DNA of 41,331 nt from Chthonomonas sp. UBA2387 (GCA_002343445.1 DDSP01000076.1:19969-61299), one strand, 5' to 3'; shown: positions 25,190-33,119, counted from the first letter of the stretch. Numbers and translations are program-made. The notes: a model not told the origin generated them from the letters alone.

Positions 25190-26214
25190 TGACTTGGGAA
25201 ACCGCCTTGCTGTTGGTCGCGTTCTTCGGCCTGATGCTGTTCCCGTTTCTTCCGGGACTCATCGAACTGCTGAACCCCGTTGACGACGAACCGCTCGCCA
25301 TCGACATGGAGTACATCCGCGAGGCGCGCTACTTCGGCATCACGTTCCGAAGGCGCATCGACGAGCAGATGTCCAAGCAGGCGATGGGTGCCGGGGCCAT
25401 GGGTAGCGGACGGATCCAACCTCTGGTCACGATCGGGCGCGGGACCCAGACCTCCGGCCTCATCGCCGCCCTCGACCACATCGAAATCGGCGAGAACTGC
25501 AACTTCGGCGAAGCCTATTGCTACGGCGACGTCCAGATCGGGGCCGACTCCACGTTCGAATCCGCCGCTTCCGATGGCCGCATGGTCATCGAGGACAACT
25601 GCACCGTTCACCGATGGGTGGACTCGGAGCAGGATATGGCCATCGGCACGGGCTGCGTTCTGGGTGTCTCGGCCAGTTCGGCGCAGTCGCTGATCGTCGG
25701 CGACCGTTGCGAGTTCCAGCGCCTTTGGGGCTTGCCCGTTCGAACGTCGGAAGAGCCGATCTCGCGCTACGTTCCCGACCTGCCTCAAGAGAGGGAAGAG
25801 ATCATCGGCAAGGACACAGGTATCGAAATCGAAGACACCGCACGGTGGTCTTCGGGCGACCTGACCGTTCCCGCCGGTTCCACCGTGGGGCGCGACATCG
25901 TGGCCTACGGGGACGTTCGCATCGGTGCCAACGCCATCGTCCTGGGTACGGTCAAGGGTCGCGGACGCGTCACGCTCGACGAAGGCGTCATCGTGACGGG
26001 CAACGTCATCGGCCAGCGCGGCATCAACTGCATCGGCAACGCCTCCGTGTTCGGCAACATGTTCTCCGAACGCGACATCGAGCTGGGGCCCGGCACCGTT
26101 GTGGGACGCACCGAGGCGTTCAAGACGATTTACTCTCAAACCCGCGTGCTGCTGGCGCGCGGCGTCGAAGTCTACGGATGGATCGTGGCCGAAGAAGGTG
26201 GTACCGTCGGCTAA
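25186..26214 (+). CDS. Membrane-anchored beta-helix (bactofilin-like) protein
   Basis: The 342-residue protein has one N-terminal membrane helix (about residues 5-27), then short beta repeats with spaced Ile/Val and Gly residues: IEIGENCNFGEAYCYGDVQI, MVIEDNCTVHRWV, VGRDIVAYGDVRIGANAIVL, GRVTLDEGVIVTGNVIG and IELGPGTVVGRTE. These look like a right- or left-handed beta-solenoid of the polymer-forming cytoskeletal (bactofilin) or hexapeptide type. It has no catalytic motif I can name. Its start overlaps the GT2 stop (ATGA), and the YaiO-like gene starts 10 bases after it. A periplasmic scaffold or conduit between synthase and outer membrane is inference. Confidence 0.78.
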   Translation: MMTWETALLLVAFFGLMLFPFLPGLIELLNPVDDEPLAIDMEYIREARYFGITFRRRIDEQMSKQAMGAGAMGSGRIQPLVTIGRGTQTSGLIAALDHIEIGENCNFGEAYCYGDVQIGADSTFESAASDGRMVIEDNCTVHRWVDSEQDMAIGTGCVLGVSASSAQSLIVGDRCEFQRLWGLPVRTSEEPISRYVPDLPQEREEIIGKDTGIEIEDTARWSSGDLTVPAGSTVGRDIVAYGDVRIGANAIVLGTVKGRGRVTLDEGVIVTGNVIGQRGINCIGNASVFGNMFSERDIELGPGTVVGRTEAFKTIYSQTRVLLARGVEVYGWIVAEEGGTVG

Positions 26215-26224
26215 CCTTGGAGCA

Positions 26225-27022
26225 ATGACTATGCGCATCGTCAACCGAATCGCAACCTCGGCGGCACTGGCCGTCACGTGCACGGCCTTCGCCCAGTTCG
26301 ACCGCGAAGGTCAACAGGCCACCGGTTACATCGAGATCGGCGGCGGTGCTGCCACGGTCACGAATGGCCAGGGGAACTGGTCCGGCGCCTACCTGCGCGG
26401 CTCGTACGGCTACCCGAATCAGGACATCCTGAACTACGAGGTGCGGGCGGCCAAACGCTTCGGCGAGGATGGCGTGTACTTCGGCGTCCTGTACTCGCAC
26501 TTCTTCAAGCCCGACCTCTATGCCTCGTTCGGCGTGGCGTCGTCCACCAAGGGCTTCTTCTTCCCAGGCGTTCGCGTGGATGCGTCCATCTCCAAGATCT
26601 GGGGTGAGAAGAAAGACTTCGTGACCACGCTCGGCACGACGTACTACCGCGCTCGAGACACCTACCACGATTGGGCCGGGTTCCTCGACCTGACGTACTA
26701 CGCAGGCCCCGTCATCTTCCAAGCCGGCACGCGATACAACGTGTCGTCGCCTGGTTCGGTCAAGAGCTGGAGCGGCTATGGTGCGGTCACGTACAACAAG
26801 CCGAAGGACGTCATGCTGACGTTCCGGTACGGCGGAGGCCGCGAGGCCTATCTGCCGCTCGGTGGCACGCTGACCAACGTGGACTTCGCGAGCAACACCT
26901 ATTCGGTGAACCTGCGCAAGTGGATCAACCAGGAGTGGGGCTTCAACGCCAACTACGAGTGGTACGACAACCCAAGCTACAAGCGCAACGGCTTCGAGAT
27001 CGGCATCTTCCGCGACTTCTAA
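26225..27022 (+). CDS. YaiO-like outer-membrane beta-barrel protein
   Basis: The 265-residue protein has a signal peptide (TSAALAVTCTAFAQ) and a series of amphipathic, aromatic-rich beta strands ending in Phe (GFEIGIFRDF), as expected of an outer-membrane barrel. Motifs such as WSGAYLRGSYGYPNQDILN, RVDASISKIWGEKKDF and WAGFLDLTYY resemble the YaiO family. In E. coli yaiO lies beside a glycosyltransferase (yaiP) and a deacetylase (yaiS). GGAG precedes ATG at 26225. As the last gene of the GT2 operon it likely serves as the exit port or a secretion partner. The stop overlaps that of the convergent gene. Confidence 0.82.
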   Translation: MTMRIVNRIATSAALAVTCTAFAQFDREGQQATGYIEIGGGAATVTNGQGNWSGAYLRGSYGYPNQDILNYEVRAAKRFGEDGVYFGVLYSHFFKPDLYASFGVASSTKGFFFPGVRVDASISKIWGEKKDFVTTLGTTYYRARDTYHDWAGFLDLTYYAGPVIFQAGTRYNVSSPGSVKSWSGYGAVTYNKPKDVMLTFRYGGGREAYLPLGGTLTNVDFASNTYSVNLRKWINQEWGFNANYEWYDNPSYKRNGFEIGIFRDF

Positions 27023-27522
27023 AGGTTTGGCGCCCTGCGGTCGGTCTCCGCAATCAAGTAGATCAAGAAGGCCGACTGCAGGATGTCCAGGATCTGCACG
27101 ACGATCCCCACCAGGGCCAACGGTCCCACCAGCGGAGACGTGATCACGCTCACGCCTAGGCACGTCACGCCAAGGATGATGTTGATGCCGCAGACGAAGT
27201 TGACGATGCCCCGCACGAGCTCGACACGAGCGAGCATCCCGATGCCGAACAGGGCGCCAAACACACCGATGATCACCAAGGCAAAGCTCTGTTCGCCCAG
27301 CACACCTGATCCGACGAGCACGCGGTAAATGCCGTTGAGCACCCAGTAAACGGCGATCAGGTTGTAGACAACGTTCACCCAGGGCTGAGGCTCGTAGTAC
27401 TTGATTCTTGCCTTGGGGCCATCCGGCTTGGGTCGGGCGACATGGCTCAGATCGGTCTGGCAGAACTGACAAACCGGCGTCCAGTCGGGCAACTTGGCTC
27501 CACACTTCGTACACTGAATCAT
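27019..27522 (-). CDS. Zinc-ribbon membrane protein of unknown function
   Basis: The 167-residue protein opens with a four-Cys zinc ribbon (CTKCGAKLPDWTPVCQFC, residues 4-21), a charged linker, then four hydrophobic helices (for example NVVYNLIAVYWVLNGIYRVLV; ALVIIGVFGALFGIGML; IVNFVCGINIILGVTCL). A zinc ribbon fused to a small integral-membrane domain is common among uncharacterised bacterial proteins. CTAAGGAGCTGAAAAGAG before ATG at 27522 supplies a good ribosome-binding site. It converges on the YaiO-like gene with overlapping stop codons. Function unknown. Confidence 0.8.
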   Translation of the reverse strand: MIQCTKCGAKLPDWTPVCQFCQTDLSHVARPKPDGPKARIKYYEPQPWVNVVYNLIAVYWVLNGIYRVLVGSGVLGEQSFALVIIGVFGALFGIGMLARVELVRGIVNFVCGINIILGVTCLGVSVITSPLVGPLALVGIVVQILDILQSAFLIYLIAETDRRAPNL

Positions 27523-27609
27523 CTCTTTTCAGCTCCTTAGGGTAGTACGCAACCCTGCTCGTCCGGGTTGAGTCGTCGCTCGAAAACGCGAACAAGCCCC
27601 CGCCCAAGC

Positions 27610-27627
27610 GTCGTCTAACAAGACGAC
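27610..27627 (+). promoter_or_regulatory. Inverted repeat abutting a start codon
   Basis: GTCGTC-TAACAA-GACGAC is a perfect 6-bp inverted repeat that ends one base before the ATG at 27629. It could be an operator, or in RNA a hairpin that limits ribosome access. There is no Shine-Dalgarno sequence between it and the start. Confidence 0.4.
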
Positions 27628-27628
27628 C

Positions 27629-28831
27629 ATGCGACTCCCCGTGGCCGTACCCCTTGTCGTCTTCGCTCTCGCCGCCTCGGTGTCCGCTCAGAGCACGCGT
27701 TCCACCTCGCGAGCCTACGCGCTCGTGGGCTCGCTGTTCACCCAGAACTCGCAGGATTCTGGCTACGTGGCCGCCTCCACGACGGCAACGGCGGAAGCGC
27801 TCGAGTTCCGCTCGTCCGGAGGGCAGGCGTTCGCCCGAGCAGAGTTCATGAGCGGGTTCGGCACCTTGCGGGCGCGCCACACGGCCGACCTGGACAATCA
27901 GGGCAACCACACCCGCGGCCTCGCCTACGGTCCCGACGACTTCGCCGGTGAAGGGCACATCTTTGGTGGAGAGTTCTCGGACGTGATCACGATCGGCGGT
28001 GGCGGGACGTTCCGTTTCTACTACTCGCTTTCGGGGTCCGTGGCGCACACCGGGCCGGGTGCTCCGCTTTGGCGCGCCAAGCTGTACGCCGGGGCGTTTG
28101 GGACCGGCGTCACCCTGTTGCGTGCGCCAGGGTTCTTCTTGCGGTTCGAGGGCACGGGCCCATCGAGCTTCTTCGCCGAGGACTACTACGAGTTCTTGGC
28201 GACGCCCGGTGCCGAGTTGAACATCGCCGGAGCACTCGGGGCCCTGATGGATGTCATCCGCGAAGCCGGCGAGCCCGGCGTCAGCCATTCGGTGCTCGAC
28301 GCCACCAACACGGGCAAGTTCCGATTGGTGCCGATGAGCCCGGGCATGTCCTTCTCCGCCGCCAGCGGGACCGCCTACACCTCGGTGCGCGTCTCTGGGA
28401 ACGCCACACTGGAGGGCCTGGCCACCTCGGCGTTTGGCATGCCGGTGACGATTCAGGTGCGTGAGGTGGGGTCGCTCACACCCCTTGAGACGCACCACGT
28501 CGTCCTGGGCGAAGGGGGCACGTTCTCGTTCGAAACGGCTCGCACGGGCTCGCACGATGTGACGATCCAGGGCCCATCGTGGCTGCGCGCCAAGACCACC
28601 TTGAACCTGTTGGGCGACATCGAGGGTCTTGCGTTCAGTTTGTTCAACGGCGACGTCAACGGTGACAACTCGGTGAACTTGGCCGACTTTCTGGTGCTGC
28701 GTGGAGCGTTTGGGAGTACTTTGGGCAATCCGGGCTATGTGTCCGGTGCCGACCTCAATCGGGACGGCACGGTGAACGTGCTCGACTTCCTGATCCTGCG
28801 ATCCAACTTCGGCCGGTCGGGCGTGGCATAG
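27629..28831 (+). CDS. Secreted protein with C-terminal dockerin-type repeats
   Basis: The 400-residue protein has a signal peptide (PVAVPLVVFALAASVSAQ), an N-terminal beta-rich region with no family I recognise, and a C-terminal part shared with the protein at 30926-32413. That part has a beta-sandwich-like stretch with VTIQGPSWLRAKTTLNL, then two EF-hand-like dockerin type I repeats: NGDVNGDNSVNLADFLVLR and ADLNRDGTVNVLDFLILR (about residues 346-400). Dockerins bind Ca2+ and usually cohesin partners; no cohesin is in the window, so here the module may only stabilise or anchor the protein. Confidence 0.83.
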   Translation: MRLPVAVPLVVFALAASVSAQSTRSTSRAYALVGSLFTQNSQDSGYVAASTTATAEALEFRSSGGQAFARAEFMSGFGTLRARHTADLDNQGNHTRGLAYGPDDFAGEGHIFGGEFSDVITIGGGGTFRFYYSLSGSVAHTGPGAPLWRAKLYAGAFGTGVTLLRAPGFFLRFEGTGPSSFFAEDYYEFLATPGAELNIAGALGALMDVIREAGEPGVSHSVLDATNTGKFRLVPMSPGMSFSAASGTAYTSVRVSGNATLEGLATSAFGMPVTIQVREVGSLTPLETHHVVLGEGGTFSFETARTGSHDVTIQGPSWLRAKTTLNLLGDIEGLAFSLFNGDVNGDNSVNLADFLVLRGAFGSTLGNPGYVSGADLNRDGTVNVLDFLILRSNFGRSGVA

Positions 28832-28880
28832 CGATGTTGTTTGCTCTGCGATTGTCTTCTTCGCTCTAGTTCGCTCACGC

Positions 28881-28886
28881 TATACT
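28881..28886 (+). promoter_or_regulatory. -10 element directly upstream of a start codon
   Basis: TATACT lies 6 bases before ATG at 28893. A normal start point would coincide with the ATG, giving a leaderless transcript. No convincing -35 at proper spacing. Confidence 0.45.
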
Positions 28887-28892
28887 GAATGA

Positions 28893-29294
28893 ATGATCAG
28901 GAGGCAGTGGCAAGGCGCGGCCCCGGGCGTGGCGGTCGCCTCGCTCATCGGTAGCGGCTACGCCTTTCACGTGACGAATCGCCGTGCCGAATCGGTCCAA
29001 CTCGTTCGGGAAGTGATGCGGTGCAGCAGCGAGCCAACCGCTGATTGCCTTGCACTTCTTTCCCCGCACGCTGCGGAAGCCATGAGGAGCTACGACCACG
29101 AGTTTGGACCCGTTGACGCATATGAAGTCATCCAAGTGCACAATGGCCCCGTCGGAACTCCAGTTGAAGTCAGAGTCGATGTCCGGCGAGGACGGATCGT
29201 ACGACAAGAGGGTCTTTATCGGACTGGCCAAGCCCCCATTATCATGTGGTGGGGCGTAGATGAGGATTCGGTGAGATTGGCTACTTCAGAGTAG
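28893..29294 (+). CDS. Small hypothetical protein, N-terminal hydrophobic segment
   Basis: The 133-residue product starts with two arginines and a mildly hydrophobic stretch (AAPGVAVASLIGSGYAF) that could be an anchor or signal. The rest (LVREVMRCSSEPTADCLALL; PVDAYEVIQVHNGPVGTPVEVRVDVRRG) looks like a small alpha/beta domain with two cysteines. I recognise no family. TATACT just upstream supports a real gene. Its last 79 bases overlap the 3' end of the convergent nucleotidyltransferase gene, so one of the two may end earlier or be degraded. Confidence 0.6.
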   Translation: MIRRQWQGAAPGVAVASLIGSGYAFHVTNRRAESVQLVREVMRCSSEPTADCLALLSPHAAEAMRSYDHEFGPVDAYEVIQVHNGPVGTPVEVRVDVRRGRIVRQEGLYRTGQAPIIMWWGVDEDSVRLATSE

Positions 29295-29620
29295 GCGCGC
29301 GACTTGGCCGCATAGAGCTCGACCGCCGATGTGGCAATGGCCGTGAGGAGGGACTCCTTCCGTATGGCGGCCGCCTCGAGCAGGTCCACACGACACCCGA
29401 ACATAGCCTCCAACTCCACGACGAAGCCGAACATCTGCCGAAACCCGTTCATCCCTTCGGGCGGAGGGGCAAAGTCGGCGACCAGATCACGGTCGCTCTG
29501 TCCCTCGCGCCACTGTTCCCCCACCCCGCTCCCAAACAGCTGGAGCCGGCGTACTCCGTACTTGTCGCACAGGCGCACGAGTTCGGAGTGGTGCCGTTCG
29601 ATGAGAGGCAGCGCGCTCAT
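29216..29620 (-). CDS. MNT-type nucleotidyltransferase domain protein (orphan antitoxin-like)
   Basis: The 134-residue protein has the minimal nucleotidyltransferase signature LFGSGVGEQWREGQSDRDLV (about residues 28-47), with the GS and the D-x-D metal pair, and VDLLEAAAIRKESLL further on. Stand-alone MNT proteins usually pair with a HEPN toxin, whose activity they block by AMPylation. No HEPN gene lies on either side. About 25 C-terminal residues (after ELYAAKSR) look non-conserved and run into the convergent gene at 28893-29294, as if a partner had been lost. Function as antitoxin is inferred from family only. Confidence 0.72.
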   Translation of the reverse strand: MSALPLIERHHSELVRLCDKYGVRRLQLFGSGVGEQWREGQSDRDLVADFAPPPEGMNGFRQMFGFVVELEAMFGCRVDLLEAAAIRKESLLTAIATSAVELYAAKSRAYSEVANLTESSSTPHHMIMGAWPVR

Positions 29621-29640
29621 GACTGCGACGAATGTACCCG

Positions 29641-30786
29641 CTACCGATGCAGGCTCAGCGTCACGCCCATGGGCGCCGGACCCAGGTCGTTCGCCCGCTG
29701 GTTGAACCGCGACATGCCGCTGCGAGGGCCGACCGCCACCAAATCGAGCGAGCGGAACGCCTTGCCGTCCCAAACTCCTTGACCATAGATGGCAGCCTCG
29801 TACTTGCGGCTGCCGTCGTCCATCCGCACGCGTCCGCGGTACTCGATCACTTCGCCCTTGCGCTGCTTGGTGAGGCGGGCTTCCTTCACGTCTTCGGCCT
29901 CCCACGTGGGCGCCTGACCCCGCACGTTGTCCACCAGCACCTCGCGCGCGATGTGCCGAACGGTCGCCTCGGGCACCTCTTCCACGCCGCGCCCCTGCGG
30001 GACGAAGTCGGCAGCCGTGCCGACGCCGACCCAATTCTCGTTCCATGCCCACCGCACGAACTCGGAGAAGTGGTTGTACACGCCGTCGAACCGCGCGCCG
30101 CTGCGGTCGCCCTCGCCTCGCGGCAGGTCCCGCAGGTTCACGCGAAACACGAGTTCGCCTTCGATGCCGGGGGGCAGACGGAACGGCACTTCGGGGACGG
30201 GCTGGTTCGCGTAGTTCTTCTCGCGGCGCAGCGTCTCCCACCGCTCCAAGGCCCGTTCGATCCGCGCACGGATGTCGCCGGCATTGTCCGAAGCGGCGAA
30301 TTTGCCTTCGAGGTATTCGGCGTTCGGGCCCATCATGTAGATGCCCTGCTTGGTGCCGGGGTGGTTCCACTCCCCGCGCGGCATGGCTTCGCCATACTTC
30401 TTGAAGAACTGGTGGTCCGGGTTGTTGGCGACACGCGCCAAGTTGTGCGGATCTTCGGGATAGAGCATGTACACCTCGTCCGCAACGGTCACGAAGTGCT
30501 TGCTGAGTTTCTTGATTTCAGGGTCTGACCAGACCAACTGGCGTCCTCGGACGCCGTTGTTTCACGTGCAGCCTAGCGGGTGCCCGTTCATGGTCCAGAA
30601 CAGGATGGGCCGCCCGAGGCGCTTGGCTTCCTGCACGGCGGGCCAGAACTCGATCCTCCACCCGATGTCCTTGTAGGACTGCTCCTGGGCGCTGGGCTGG
30701 ATGAACTTGAGCAACTCGCGGAAGTTGCGTTCGTTCGGCTCCTGCGCCTGGGTGCCGAACAACAGTGTGGCGATCGCGGCGAGCAT
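29641..30786 (-). CDS. Secreted thioredoxin-like protein with in-frame TGA (candidate selenoprotein)
   Basis: Read from ATG at 30786, the gene codes for a signal peptide (MLAAIATLLFGTQAQ) and 59 more residues up to GHPLGCT, then TGA at 30564-30562, then 306 further residues in the same frame (NNGVRGRQLVWSDPEIKKLS...) to a normal stop at 29641. If TGA is read, the product has 381 residues with Cys73-Thr74-X75 at the spot where a thioredoxin fold (GRPILFWTMNGHPLG) has its redox motif. No start codon with a ribosome-binding site fits the second half. A SECIS-like hairpin follows the TGA. Other genes here use TGA as a stop, so a general code change is excluded. Alternatives: recent nonsense mutation or sequence error. 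Confidence 0.7.
30535..30559 (-). other. SECIS-like hairpin after in-frame TGA
   Basis: On the minus strand, two bases after TGA (30564-30562), CAAC (30559-30556) and GGCGTC (30555-30550) pair with GACGCC (30545-30540) and GTTG (30538-30535), with one bulged A (30539) and a CGAG loop. That is 10 bp with a G at loop position 2. Bacterial SECIS elements lie directly 3' of the UGA, inside the coding region, and have a loop guanine. The loop here starts 12 bases after TGA, slightly closer than usual. Confidence 0.55.
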
Positions 30787-30925
30787 ATTCTAATCATACA
30801 CGACCCCGTTGGCGTGGCGGGTTTTTGGCGAACCTTGGAAGGACTTTGCCAGTCTGGATGGAATGAACTTTTAGGGATGCGGCCGACCCGGTTCACGGGC
30901 GCCCCATCCACGAGGACGCAACACC

Positions 30926-32413
30926 ATGAAACGTTCCCTGATCGTCGCTGCTGTTTCCTCCGTCTGCGTCGGCGCCATCGCCCAGGAGATCCCGCTCGTC
31001 AGTTGGTCCCAGTCCGGCGTCAGCGCTCCGTGGGCTCGGTTCCACCCGGACAACCATGTGACCTACGCGGCCAACGAGACCGGGATCAGCACCATCTCCT
31101 ATCAGATCCGGGACCCCGATGGTTTCCAGGTCGGGAACACCCTCAACGACGTCAGCCCGTTCACCGGCATCGCGTCCCTCGATCGGACGCGGTACGTGGG
31201 GTTTGACCAGAGCGAGATCAAGATTTACGATTTGACGGACGGCAGCTTCCTCTTCGGCGGTCCGCATGGTTTGCCGCTGTCCACTCCCGCCGTCGCTGCG
31301 ATCACCAACGACGTGAAGTATGCGGCCGTGGGCGTCGTCGGGGGCGGATTCAGGGTCAGCGTCTTCCAGCTGGATGGGCCGACGGAAGTGCGAAGGCTCC
31401 ACTGGGGACCGTTGTTCGGCGACGTCAAGAGCCTCCAGATCCTGGATTCGGGGCTGTTGTCCGTGGCGACCACGGGCGGCAACGTCGTTTTGTACGACTT
31501 CTTTCAGGGTCGCATTCTCAGAGTCTGCTTCGCCGAGGGTTCAGTCCCCATCGTCGGACATCGGCTTTCCCCGAACGGGCTGTTCGTGTTCGGCTTGGGG
31601 CAAGACAGCATCGTTCGGGTTTGGAGGACCGCCCAGGGCGGTGCCCCCATCGCGCATTGGCTGCCGCCCCTGAACGGGGAAGGTTTGTCGGACTTTACCG
31701 GCGACGACGAGCATCCCGTCGCCCTGTCCACGGACGGTCGCGTGTTTGCGGCGTACCTGCGCGGAACCACAGGCCCCGACGACTTTGGCGAAGTCGTGTT
31801 CTACCGCGCCAGCGACGGCGCCGTCCTGAACCGACTGACCGCTCTGGGACAGTTGGACTCGCTCGACATACGGGGAGACTATCGGTATGCGTTCGTGAGT
31901 TGGCGGGAGCCCGACGAATCACCCCCTCACCCGCTGATTCCGAAGATCGGGTCTTGGAGAACCGGCGCGGAATTGCTGTTGGCAGCGCCGCGCTTCTCGG
32001 CCACGATCCTCAACACGAATCTGCCGCTCAACAAGATTCCCCTCACGGTCGAACTCCGCGTGGGTCCTCTGGTGATGGAGCGTCACTTCGTCGAGCCGGA
32101 CGCCACGGGTGCGTTTGAGTTTGCGACTTCGATGACGGGCACCATGGACGTCTGGGTCAAGGGTCCGACGTGGCTGGCCGACAAGGTCTCGGTGGACCTG
32201 AGTTCGAGCAATCCCGTGACGTTCACGTTGCGGAACGGCGACGTGGACGGCAACAACAGCGTGAACGTGGCCGACTTCCTGCAGTTGAGACAGGCGTTCG
32301 GTTCGACGGGCTACCTGTACGACCCCGCCGCCGACCTCAACGGCGATGGATCGGTCGGGATCGCCGACTTCCTGATTCTTCGTCAGAACTTCGGTCGGAC
32401 CGGTTCGCCCTAG
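30926..32413 (+). CDS. Secreted beta-propeller-like protein with dockerin-type repeats
   Basis: The 495-residue protein has a signal peptide (MKRSLIVAAVSSVCVGAIAQ) and an N-terminal region of repeated beta units that looks like a WD40/YVTN-type propeller (EIKIYDLTDGSFLFGG; NVVLYDFFQGRILRV; SIVRVWRTAQGGAPIAHW; VALSTDGRVFAAYL). The C-terminal 135 residues or so match the other dockerin protein at 27629-28831: VWVKGPTWLADKVSVDL, then NGDVDGNNSVNVADFLQLR and ADLNGDGSVGIADFLILR. GAGGA precedes ATG at 30926. Ligand unknown. Its stop overlaps that of vapC on the other strand. Confidence 0.82.
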   Translation: MKRSLIVAAVSSVCVGAIAQEIPLVSWSQSGVSAPWARFHPDNHVTYAANETGISTISYQIRDPDGFQVGNTLNDVSPFTGIASLDRTRYVGFDQSEIKIYDLTDGSFLFGGPHGLPLSTPAVAAITNDVKYAAVGVVGGGFRVSVFQLDGPTEVRRLHWGPLFGDVKSLQILDSGLLSVATTGGNVVLYDFFQGRILRVCFAEGSVPIVGHRLSPNGLFVFGLGQDSIVRVWRTAQGGAPIAHWLPPLNGEGLSDFTGDDEHPVALSTDGRVFAAYLRGTTGPDDFGEVVFYRASDGAVLNRLTALGQLDSLDIRGDYRYAFVSWREPDESPPHPLIPKIGSWRTGAELLLAAPRFSATILNTNLPLNKIPLTVELRVGPLVMERHFVEPDATGAFEFATSMTGTMDVWVKGPTWLADKVSVDLSSSNPVTFTLRNGDVDGNNSVNVADFLQLRQAFGSTGYLYDPAADLNGDGSVGIADFLILRQNFGRTGSP

Positions 32414-32841
32414 ACGAGCGGATTCCTGACGCGGAGGCCGGGGAAGCGGCTGAAATCGCGGTCGGCGGTCCAGAGTTCGCGCACGCCATGGGCGGTGCAG
32501 AGTGCGGCGATGCGGGCGTCGTGGACCATGGCGCCTTGGACTCGGCCCCGGCTCAGGAGTTCGCGCAGCGCGAGCCAGTGCACCGGCGTCTCGGAAAGCA
32601 AGCGAAGGGATGGGGACTCCATCCACCCCTCGATCTGCCTGATGGCCTCTTCAACGGTGCTTGAAGGTGTGAAGATCCTGGGATTGGTCGCGACGCTGTA
32701 GAACTCGTGCAGGCAGGGCCAAGGGATCGCCCAAGGCGAACCGCCTTCGGCCAACTGCGCGACGAGCGGCTTGGCTTGGCGATAGAACGGACTGTCGATG
32801 CGGTGAGCGTACACCAGGAGGTTGGCGTCGAGCGCGATCAT
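32410..32841 (-). CDS. vapC: PIN-domain toxin VapC
   Basis: The 143-residue protein has the PIN-domain order: MIALDANLLVYAHR (first Asp at residue 5), a central Glu in CLHEFYSV, Asp in MVHDARIAALC and the final acidic site WTADRDFSRFPGL. These acidic residues bind Mg2+ in VapC ribonucleases, which cut tRNA or rRNA. The ATG at 32841 overlaps the TGA of vapB (ATGA), the usual toxin-antitoxin coupling. In-frame upstream sequence is a shadow of vapB. All expected catalytic acids are visible, so it looks intact. Confidence 0.92.
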   Translation of the reverse strand: MIALDANLLVYAHRIDSPFYRQAKPLVAQLAEGGSPWAIPWPCLHEFYSVATNPRIFTPSSTVEEAIRQIEGWMESPSLRLLSETPVHWLALRELLSRGRVQGAMVHDARIAALCTAHGVRELWTADRDFSRFPGLRVRNPLV

Positions 32842-33083
32842 GCGCCGCGACCTTCGTAGATCGCGTCGCGGAACTGCTCCCAGGTGGCGTTCTGAAACTC
32901 GGGGGTCAGGCCGTTGCCGTCCACGCTGCAATCCCGCAGCTTGAAGGGCTTCTTCGGCTGCTCTTCTTCCAGCACCTTGCGCAGCCCCTCTTCGATGAGC
33001 GAGCGCAGGGTCGTCTCGCGTTCGGCGGCGACGCGCTTGGCCTCATCCAGCAAGGCGTCTGCGATTTCAACGGTGGTCTTCAT
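32838..33083 (-). CDS. vapB: VapB-type antitoxin
   Basis: The 81-residue protein has a ribbon-helix-helix-like N-terminus (MKTTVEIADALLDEAKRVAA, then ETTLRSLIEEGLRKVLEEE) and a flexible, acidic C-terminal part (TPEFQNATWEQFRDAIYEG) that would wrap the PIN toxin. It overlaps vapC by 4 bases. A palindrome with an extra half-site lies 9-36 bases upstream of its start and is the likely autoregulatory operator. Confidence 0.88.
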   Translation of the reverse strand: MKTTVEIADALLDEAKRVAAERETTLRSLIEEGLRKVLEEEQPKKPFKLRDCSVDGNGLTPEFQNATWEQFRDAIYEGRGA

Positions 33084-33091
33084 GGTGGCTG

Positions 33092-33119
33092 TATGGGTTA
33101 GACGATATGGGTGCCCATA
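33092..33119 (-). promoter_or_regulatory. Palindromic operator upstream of vapB
   Basis: Plus-strand TATGGGTGCCCATA (33106-33119) has perfect 6-bp arms, and TATGGGT occurs again at 33092-33098, 14 bases away in the same orientation. Ribbon-helix-helix antitoxins bind such repeated half-sites at their own promoter. It overlaps the 3' end of the frame-restored second vapC. Confidence 0.6.
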
